Shown here: piece after piece, positions 57,249 to 64,000 of the stretch | Numbering within the stretch: the stretch's first letter is position 1 | How the letters are laid out: each line of letters opens with the position of its first letter | Assembly: GCF_000374445.1 (NCBI RefSeq) | Contig: NZ_KB894438.1 | Location: 17,245-81,244 of the forward strand | From: Actinokineospora enzanensis DSM 44649 | GTDB taxonomy: Bacteria > Actinomycetota > Actinomycetes > Mycobacteriales > Pseudonocardiaceae | Length of the DNA: 64,000 nt | Reading direction: 5' to 3' | Notes under the pieces: generated by a model | What the model saw: only the letters and a program-made list of their open reading frames with translations | The model's database searches: none | What the model was told of the DNA's origin: nothing | Translations under genes and position numbers: made by a program

Positions 57249-58693
57249 CCGCCGCTGCGGAGCAGCGCACCACCACACCCCAGCCGCTCACCCAGGACGA
57301 GACCCTGGCGACGCTCGGCAAGTACGAGTACGGCTGGGCCGACTCCGACATCGCGGGCGCGAGCGCGCAGCGCGGGCTGTCGGAGGCCGTGGTCCGGGAC
57401 ATCTCGGCCAAGAAGGGCGAGCCCGCCTGGATGCTGGAGTCCCGGCTGAAGGCGCTGCGGCTGTTCGACCGCAAGCCCATGCCCGCCTGGGGCGCCGACC
57501 TGTCGGGCATCGACTTCGACAACATCAAGTACTTCGTGCGGTCCACCGAGAAGCAGGCCCAGTCCTGGGAGGACCTGCCGGAGGACATCAAGAACACCTA
57601 CGACAAGCTGGGCATCCCGGAGGCGGAGAAGGCCCGCCTGGTCGCCGGTGTCGCGGCCCAGTACGAGTCCGAGGTGGTCTATCACAAGATCAACGAGGAG
57701 CTGGAGAAGCAGGGCGTCATCTTCCTCGACACCGACACCGCGCTCAAGGAGCACCCGGAGCTGTTCGAGGAGTACTACGGCTCGGTGATCCCGCACGGGG
57801 ACAACAAGTTCTCCGCCCTCAACGGCGCGGTGTGGTCCGGCGGCTCGTTCATCTACGTGCCAAAGGGCGTACACGTGGAGATCCCGCTGCAGGCCTACTT
57901 CCGGATCAACACCGAGAACATGGGCCAGTTCGAGCGCACCCTGATCATCGTCGACGAGGGTGCCTACGTGCACTACGTCGAGGGCTGCACCGCCCCGATC
58001 TACTCCTCCGACTCGCTGCACTCGGCGGTCGTGGAGATCGTGGTGAAGAAGGGCGCCCGCTGCCGCTACACCACCATCCAGAACTGGTCGAACAACGTCT
58101 ACAACCTGGTCACCAAGCGGGCCAAGGCGGACGAGGGCGCGACCATGGAGTGGGTCGACGGCAACATCGGCTCCAAGGTGACCATGAAGTACCCGGCCGT
58201 GTTCCTGATGGGCGAGCACGCCAAGGGCGAGGTGCTCTCCATCGCCTTCGCGGGCGAGGGCCAGCACCAGGACGCGGGCGCCAAGATGGTGCACATGGCC
58301 CCGCACACCTCCTCCACGATCATCTCCAAGTCCGTGGCCAGGGGCGGCGGCCGCACCTCCTACCGCGGCCTGGTCCAGGTCAACAAGCGGGCGCACCACG
58401 CCAAGTCCACGGTGAAGTGCGACGCGCTGCTGGTCGACACGATCAGCCGCTCGGACACCTACCCGTACGTGGACGTGCGCGAGGACGACGTGGCCATGGG
58501 CCACGAGGCCACCGTGTCCAAGGTCAGCGAGGACCAGCTGTTCTACCTGATGTCCCGCGGCCTGACCGAGGACGAGGCGATGGCCATGATCGTGCGCGGG
58601 TTCGTCGAGCCCATCGCGCGCGAGTTGCCCATGGAGTACGCGCTGGAACTCAACCGACTGATCGAGCTGCAGATGGAAGGAGCGGTCGGTTAA
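57245..58693 (+). CDS. sufB: Fe-S cluster scaffold protein SufB
   Basis: A 482-residue SufB, core of the SufBC2D scaffold on which Fe-S clusters are assembled. Conserved parts include [75 protein letters not shown] (with the functional Cys) and [18 protein letters not shown]. No intein interrupts it, unlike the M. tuberculosis homologue. Translation is coupled to sufR by an ATGA overlap, with a GGAGGGG site upstream. Confidence 0.97.
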   Translation: MTAAAEQRTTTPQPLTQDETLATLGKYEYGWADSDIAGASAQRGLSEAVVRDISAKKGEPAWMLESRLKALRLFDRKPMPAWGADLSGIDFDNIKYFVRSTEKQAQSWEDLPEDIKNTYDKLGIPEAEKARLVAGVAAQYESEVVYHKINEELEKQGVIFLDTDTALKEHPELFEEYYGSVIPHGDNKFSALNGAVWSGGSFIYVPKGVHVEIPLQAYFRINTENMGQFERTLIIVDEGAYVHYVEGCTAPIYSSDSLHSAVVEIVVKKGARCRYTTIQNWSNNVYNLVTKRAKADEGATMEWVDGNIGSKVTMKYPAVFLMGEHAKGEVLSIAFAGEGQHQDAGAKMVHMAPHTSSTIISKSVARGGGRTSYRGLVQVNKRAHHAKSTVKCDALLVDTISRSDTYPYVDVREDDVAMGHEATVSKVSEDQLFYLMSRGLTEDEAMAMIVRGFVEPIARELPMEYALELNRLIELQMEGAVG

Positions 58694-58695
58694 TC

Positions 58696-59880
58696 ATGAC
58701 CGCGGCTGTTGACAAGCCCCACTCGCACGGGGCGGTTGTTCCCGAGGCATCGCGGGCTGAATGGTTCACGTCTTACGACGTTGCGGCCTTCGAGGTTCCG
58801 AGTGGGCGCGAGGAGATCTGGCGCTTCACGCCGATGAAGCGGCTCGCCGGGCTGCACACCGGGGCCGAGGCCTCGGGTGCGGCCTCGGTCGAGGTCGACG
58901 CTCCCACCGAGACCACTGGGATCACCGTGGAGACGGTGCAGCGCGGGGATTCCCGGCTCGGCGCGGCAGGCGTGCCCGCCGACCGGGTCGCCGCGCAGGC
59001 GTACAGCTCGTTCACCGCGGCCACGGTCGTGACCGTGGCCAAGGAGACCCAGGTCGCTACCCCGGTGACGATCACGGTCACCGGTCCGGGTGCGGGCAAG
59101 GTCGCGTATGGACACCTCCAGGTGCGCGCCGAGCGGTTCGCCGAGGCGGTTGTGGTGATCGACCACCGCGGGTCCGGTGTGTACGCGGACAACGTGGAGT
59201 TCGTCCTCGCCGACGGCGCCAAGCTGACCGTGGTGTCCATCCAGGACTGGGCGGACGACGCCGTGCACGTCTCGGCGCACCACGCCAGGATCGGCCGGGA
59301 CGCCGTGCTGCGGCACACCGTGGTGACCCTCGGCGGCGACGTCGTGCGGATCTCGCCCACGGCCGCGTTCGCCGACAAGGGCGCGGAAGTGGAGCTGAAC
59401 GGGCTCTACTTCGCGGACGCGGGCCAGCACTTCGAGCACCGCACCTTCGTCGACCACGCCGTGCCGAACTGCACGTCCAATGTGGTCTACAAGGGCGCGC
59501 TGCAAGGCGATGGGGAAGGTGACACAGCCGCGCACACAGTTTGGGTTGGTGATGTGCTGATCCGCGCGGCGGCCGAAGGTACCCAGACCTACGAGCTGAA
59601 CCGGAACCTGCTGCTGACCGACGGCGCGCGCGCCGACTCGGTACCGAACCTGGAGATCGAGACCGGCGAGATCGCCGGTGCCGGGCACGCCAGCGCCACC
59701 GGCCGCTTCGACGACGAGCAGCTGTTCTACCTGCAGGCCCGCGGTATCCCCGAGGACCAGGCGCGCCGGTTGGTCGTGCGCGGCTTCTTCCACGAGCTGC
59801 TGATGAAGATCCAGGTCCCCGAGGTGCGCGAGCGCCTGGAGGCCGCGATCGAGGCCGAACTGGAAGCCGTCGGCGCATGA
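58696..59880 (+). CDS. sufD: Fe-S cluster assembly protein SufD
   Basis: A 394-residue beta-helix paralogue of SufB and second scaffold subunit. It has the segments EIWRFTPMKRLAGL at the N-terminus, NVEFVLADGAKLTVVSIQDWADDAVHV, GQHFEHRTFVDHAVPNCTSNVVYKGALQG (with the conserved His) and QLFYLQARGIPEDQARRLVVRGFFHELL. It starts 2 nt after sufB and ends in an ATGA overlap with the Rieske gene. Confidence 0.96.
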   Translation: MTAAVDKPHSHGAVVPEASRAEWFTSYDVAAFEVPSGREEIWRFTPMKRLAGLHTGAEASGAASVEVDAPTETTGITVETVQRGDSRLGAAGVPADRVAAQAYSSFTAATVVTVAKETQVATPVTITVTGPGAGKVAYGHLQVRAERFAEAVVVIDHRGSGVYADNVEFVLADGAKLTVVSIQDWADDAVHVSAHHARIGRDAVLRHTVVTLGGDVVRISPTAAFADKGAEVELNGLYFADAGQHFEHRTFVDHAVPNCTSNVVYKGALQGDGEGDTAAHTVWVGDVLIRAAAEGTQTYELNRNLLLTDGARADSVPNLEIETGEIAGAGHASATGRFDDEQLFYLQARGIPEDQARRLVVRGFFHELLMKIQVPEVRERLEAAIEAELEAVGA

Positions 59881-60191
59881 TTCGCGTGTGCTCGTTGTCG
59901 GACCTCGCTGACGGCAAACCGTTCGCCGTCGAGGTCGACGATGTCGCGATCGTGCTCGTGCGCCGCGGCGACGAGGTGCACGCGCTGCGCGACGAGTGCT
60001 CGCACGCGTCGATCGCGCTGTCGGAGGGGGAGACGTCCCGCAAGGGGCTGGAGTGCTGGCTGCACGGGTCGTGCTTCGACCTGCGCACCGGCGCCCCCTC
60101 CGCGCCGCCCGCCACCGAGCCGGTCGCGGTCTACCCGGTCGCCATCGACGGCGACGACGTCCTGGTCGACGTCACCAAGACACTGAACTAG
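59877..60191 (+). CDS. Rieske-type ferredoxin of the SUF operon
   Basis: A 104-residue soluble Rieske [2Fe-2S] protein. The ligands are Cys41-Ser-His43 and Cys60-Trp-Leu-His63 (DECSHASIAL and LECWLHGSCFD). It resembles the ferredoxin subunit of non-haem iron dioxygenases, but no oxygenase is nearby. Translational coupling to sufD and the position before sufC suggest it donates electrons in cluster assembly. Streptomyces suf operons carry a similar gene at this point (from memory). Confidence 0.92.
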   Translation: MIRVCSLSDLADGKPFAVEVDDVAIVLVRRGDEVHALRDECSHASIALSEGETSRKGLECWLHGSCFDLRTGAPSAPPATEPVAVYPVAIDGDDVLVDVTKTLN

Positions 60192-60226
60192 CCGAAGTTC
60201 CCGCAGCACAGGAGAAAACCACCACC

Positions 60227-60997
60227 ATGGCCACTTTGGAGATCAAGGACCTGCGCGTCTCGGTCGCCACCGACGACGGTCCCAAGGAGATCCTCAAGGG
60301 CGTCGACCTGACCGTGCGGGCGGGCGAGACCCACGCGATCATGGGCCCGAACGGGTCCGGCAAGTCCACGCTGAGCTACGCCGTCGCTGGCCACCCCAAG
60401 TACGAGGTGACCGGCGGCACCGTCACGCTCGACGGCGAGGACGTGCTGGAGATGAGCGTGGACGAGCGGGCCCGCGCGGGCTTGTTCCTGGCCATGCAGT
60501 ACCCGGTCGAGGTCCCCGGCGTGTCGATGTCGAACTTCCTGCGCACCGCGGCCACCGCCGTGCGCGGCGAGGCGCCCAAGCTGCGCACCTGGGTCAAGGA
60601 GGTGAAGGAGTCGATGAAGGAGCTGGAGATCGACCCCGCCTTCGCCGAGCGCAGCGTCAACGAGGGCTTCTCCGGCGGCGAGAAGAAGCGGCACGAGATC
60701 CTGCAGCTGGCGCTGCTCAACCCGAAGATCGCCATCCTGGACGAGACCGACTCCGGCCTCGACGTGGACGCGCTGCGGGTCGTCTCCGAGGGCGTGAGCC
60801 GGTTCCGCGCGTCCGGCGAGTCCGGCGTGCTGCTGATCACCCACTACACCCGCATCCTGCGGCACATCACCCCGGACTTCGTGCACGTGTTCGCCGGTGG
60901 CCGCATCGTCGAGTCCGGCGGCTCCGAGCTGGCCGACCAGCTGGAGGCCGAGGGTTACGTGAAGTACACCGGCGCCGCGGAAGCCGCGGGCGTCTGA
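60227..60997 (+). CDS. sufC: Fe-S cluster assembly ATPase SufC
   Basis: A 256-residue ABC ATPase that drives the SufBC2D complex. It shows Walker A AIMGPNGSGKSTLSYAVAGH, the SufC-type FLAMQYPVEVPGVSMSNFLRTA, signature GFSGGEKKRHEILQ and Walker B AILDETDSGLDVDALRVV with H-loop LITHYTRIL. A GGAGAAAAC site precedes the ATG. Confidence 0.97.
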   Translation: MATLEIKDLRVSVATDDGPKEILKGVDLTVRAGETHAIMGPNGSGKSTLSYAVAGHPKYEVTGGTVTLDGEDVLEMSVDERARAGLFLAMQYPVEVPGVSMSNFLRTAATAVRGEAPKLRTWVKEVKESMKELEIDPAFAERSVNEGFSGGEKKRHEILQLALLNPKIAILDETDSGLDVDALRVVSEGVSRFRASGESGVLLITHYTRILRHITPDFVHVFAGGRIVESGGSELADQLEAEGYVKYTGAAEAAGV

Positions 60998-61017
60998 CGG
61001 CGTTACACCGGTTGTAG

Positions 61018-62330
<1,313 letters not shown>

Positions 62331-62331
<1 letters not shown>

Positions 62332-62774
62332 TGCAGCTGCAGCAGATGTACCAGGAGATCATCCTGGACCACTACAAGAACCCGCACGGCCGCGGCCTGC
62401 GCGACCCGTTCGACGCCGAGTCGTTCCAGGTGAACCCCACCTGCGGCGACGAGGTGACACTCCGGGTCCGCTTGGACGGCGACACCGTCGCGGACGTCTC
62501 CTACGACGGCCAGGGCTGCTCGATCAGCCAGGCCTCCACGTCGGTGCTGACCGACCTGGTGGTGGGCAGACCGGTCGTCGAGGCGTTCGGCAAGTTCGAC
62601 GCCTTCGTCGAGCTGATGCACGGCCGGGGCACGGTGGAACCGGACGAGGATGTGTTGGAGGACGGCATCGCCTTCGCGGGCGTGGCCAAGTACCCGGCCC
62701 GCGTGAAGTGCGCACTGCTGGGCTGGATGGCTTTCAAGGACGCGGTCGCCAAGGCCGGAGGAGAACAGCGATGA
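62331..62774 (+). CDS. sufU: Zinc-dependent sulfurtransferase SufU
   Basis: A 147-residue SufU, which takes sulfur from SufS. Zinc and sulfur-transfer ligands are Cys38 and Asp40 (NPTCGDEV), Cys63 (GQGCSIS) and Cys127 (VKCALLGW). The SufU-specific insertion between the second and third cysteines separates it from IscU. It is coupled to sufS at the 5' end and to the next gene by an ATGA overlap. Confidence 0.95.
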
Positions 62775-63172
62775 CCGAGACCCCCGACAGTGCCGAGTCC
62801 ACCGACGGCGTACGGCGCGGCGCGGCAGGCATGACCGACCAGAACCCGCGCGCGGACGTGGCCACCCTGGACGACCTGGAGGAGGCCATGCGCGACGTGG
62901 TCGACCCCGAGCTCGGCATCAACGTGGTCGACCTGGGCCTGGTCTACGACATCCGGGTGGAGGACGACAACACCGCCACCCTGGACATGACCCTCACCTC
63001 GGCCGCCTGCCCGCTCACCGACGTGATCGAGGACCAGACCCGTGCCGCCCTGACCGGCTCCGGCCTGGTCGACGACTTCCGCATCAACTGGGTCTGGATG
63101 CCCCCATGGGGCCCCGAGAAGATCACCGACGACGGCCGCGAACAACTCCGAGCCCTCGGATTCACGGTGTAG
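62771..63172 (+). CDS. sufT: SufT-like metal-sulfur cluster assembly factor (MIP18/DUF59)
   Basis: A 133-residue protein whose core (about 30-133) is the MIP18/PaaD fold. It has LEEAMRDVVDPELGINVVDLGLVYDI, the conserved Cys in LTSAACPLTDVI and the end VWMPPWGPEKITDDGREQLRALGF. Such proteins mature Fe-S clusters; Rv1466 holds the same place in M. tuberculosis (from memory). The ATG at 62771 overlaps the sufU stop; an internal ATG at 62831 is an alternative. Its stop is immediately followed by repeat copy 4. Confidence 0.9.
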   Translation: MTETPDSAESTDGVRRGAAGMTDQNPRADVATLDDLEEAMRDVVDPELGINVVDLGLVYDIRVEDDNTATLDMTLTSAACPLTDVIEDQTRAALTGSGLVDDFRINWVWMPPWGPEKITDDGREQLRALGFTV

Positions 63173-63262
63173 TTCTCCTCCCGCCACCCACCCCCTCGTC
63201 CCCACCCGGCATCGTTCCCGACCTGGCAGCCGCATCGTCGCCACGGCACCGGGAACGTTGCG
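63171..63262 (-). repeat. Dispersed G-rich intergenic repeat, copy 4 (full length, inverted)
   Basis: Read on the minus strand it aligns with copy 3 over about 85-95 nt. CGTTCCCG (plus-strand complement at 63250-63257) pairs with CGGGAACG (complement at 63213-63220), followed by the GCCGGGTGGGG, GAGGGGGTGGG and GGCGGGAGG core. It starts at the sufT stop codon. The region up to 63372 holds nothing else I can support. Confidence 0.85.
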
Positions 63263-63372
63263 GGGGACGGATCAGCACCGGCCCGCCAAGCAGCGGCATC
63301 CCCAACCAGAACACCACGTCTCGCGACTTTTGACGGTTGGCGGCGGTGATCGACTTCTGTTCCCATGGGAGC

Positions 63373-63942
63373 GTGCCCCGCCCCACGCGCGCCGACCTCG
63401 CCGCCGCCCACCACCGCACCATCCCGGACGTCATCGCCCCCGATCTCGCCGTGCTGTTCTGCGGCATCAACCCCGGGCTCTACTCGGCCTTCACCGGCCA
63501 CCACTTCGCCCGCCCCGGCAACCGCTTCTGGCCCGCCCTGCACCGCTCCGGCTTCACCCCCAGACAGCTGAGCCCGGACGAGCAGGACCTGTTGCCCACC
63601 TTCGGTTTGGGCGTCACCAACCTCGTGGCCCGAGCCACCGCCCGCGCCGACGAGCTCACCGCCGACGAACTCACCACGGGCGGCGCCCGCCTACGCGACC
63701 TGGTGGCCGAGCACACCCCGAAAGCCCTCGCGGTCGTCGGCGTGACCGCCTACCGCACCGCATTCGGCGCTCCCAAAGCATCGATCGGCGAACAGCACGA
63801 GACCTTCGGCCCCGTCCGCGTATGGGTCCTCCCCAACCCCAGCGGCCTCAACGCCCACTACCAACTCGACAGCCTCGCCGAGGAATTCCGCAAACTACGC
63901 CTGGCCATCACCCACCCAGGCACAACAAACCCACACTCATAG
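63373..63942 (+). CDS. mug: Mug-type mismatch-specific uracil/thymine DNA glycosylase
   Basis: A 189-residue uracil-DNA-glycosylase-superfamily protein. Motif 1 is LFCGINPGLYSAFTGHHFARPGNRFWPAL, with Asn in GINPG as in E. coli Mug, and motif 2 is WVLPNPSGLNAHYQLDSL. It removes U or T opposite G. The GTG at 63373 gives a family-like start (VPRPTRADLAAAHHRTIPDV); in-frame GTG 63346 and TTG 63337 are alternatives, and GGGAG lies almost adjacent. It is the second base-excision gene in the window after the AlkD-like gene. Nothing is visible between 63943 and the window end. Confidence 0.88.
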   Translation: MPRPTRADLAAAHHRTIPDVIAPDLAVLFCGINPGLYSAFTGHHFARPGNRFWPALHRSGFTPRQLSPDEQDLLPTFGLGVTNLVARATARADELTADELTTGGARLRDLVAEHTPKALAVVGVTAYRTAFGAPKASIGEQHETFGPVRVWVLPNPSGLNAHYQLDSLAEEFRKLRLAITHPGTTNPHS

Positions 63943-64000
63943 CAGAGGATCACGCCCAGACACGGCCCCACCCGCCCACTGTGGACCCCCCACCCCAGCC

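Overview
The window is a gene-dense, very GC-rich chromosomal segment from an actinobacterium. It has frequent GTG starts, 4-base ATGA/GTGA gene overlaps, whiA, rbpA, opcA, sufR and mptB. From memory, the backbone order (rpe-ribD-ribC-ribBA-ribH-PH protein, uvrC-rapZ-yvcK-whiA, gap-pgk-tpiA-secG, pgl-opcA-zwf-tal-tkt, ctaB, qor, a small conserved protein, ctaA, ABC exporter, mptB, sufR-B-D-C-S-U-T) follows Mycobacterium tuberculosis Rv1408-Rv1466. Several genes are not in that reference: pgi inside the pentose-phosphate cluster, a methyl-accepting chemotaxis protein, a fused pabAB, and secreted phosphoesterases. These fit a member of the Pseudonocardiales, perhaps a zoospore-forming genus such as Actinokineospora or Actinosynnema. 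The genus is a guess. I saw no rRNA, tRNA, CRISPR array, transposase or prophage.

Layout. 1-5.9 kb: the end of a beta-propeller-like protein, a secreted TAP-type hydrolase, an AlkD-like glycosylase, an animal-type haem peroxidase and a Nudix hydrolase. 5.9-10.7 kb: rpe and the riboflavin operon. 10.9-12.6 kb: a Tat-exported Rieske lipoprotein and a secreted SGNH hydrolase. 12.7-17.9 kb: uvrC-rapZ-yvcK-whiA. 18.4-22.3 kb: gap-pgk-tpiA, then secG and rbpA. 22.5-32.2 kb: the most accessory stretch, with a chemoreceptor, an orphan NarL-type sensor kinase, pabAB, a double-domain GDPD, a phytase-like protein and a Rid protein. 32.3-40.7 kb: a minus-strand pentose-phosphate operon (tkt, tal, pgi, zwf, opcA, pgl). 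41-51 kb: ctaB and ctaA (haem A) flanking a peptidoglycan-binding protein, an HD protein, an unrecognised two-gene module, a lipoprotein FKBP, an MMPL exporter with a divergent MarR regulator, and qor. 51.5-56.4 kb: an ABC-2 exporter, MptB and an unknown membrane protein. 56.4-63.2 kb: the complete SUF iron-sulfur operon. 63.4-63.9 kb: a Mug-type DNA glycosylase.

How the genes work together. Three metabolic blocks sit side by side: lower glycolysis, the oxidative and non-oxidative pentose-phosphate pathway (which also supplies ribulose 5-phosphate to RibB), and riboflavin synthesis. Two respiratory maturation genes make haem A, and SUF builds Fe-S clusters under a predicted Fe-S sensing repressor. 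Many operons end in strong perfect hairpins, which makes the transcription units easy to read.

The most unusual signal is a family of four dispersed intergenic repeats (about 60-95 bp, at 10.73, 28.19, 51.43 and 63.17 kb). They share a G-rich core able to form a G-quadruplex. The two longest copies have a hairpin with one compensatory base-pair change. One copy has been read through into the 3' end of pabAB. Also notable are an apparent CTG start for pabAB, a perfect 25-bp inverted repeat beside a 15-nt tandem repeat at 24.3 kb, an acidic tail on UvrC, a histone-H1-like tail on OpcA, and the two-gene module at 43.5-45.2 kb.
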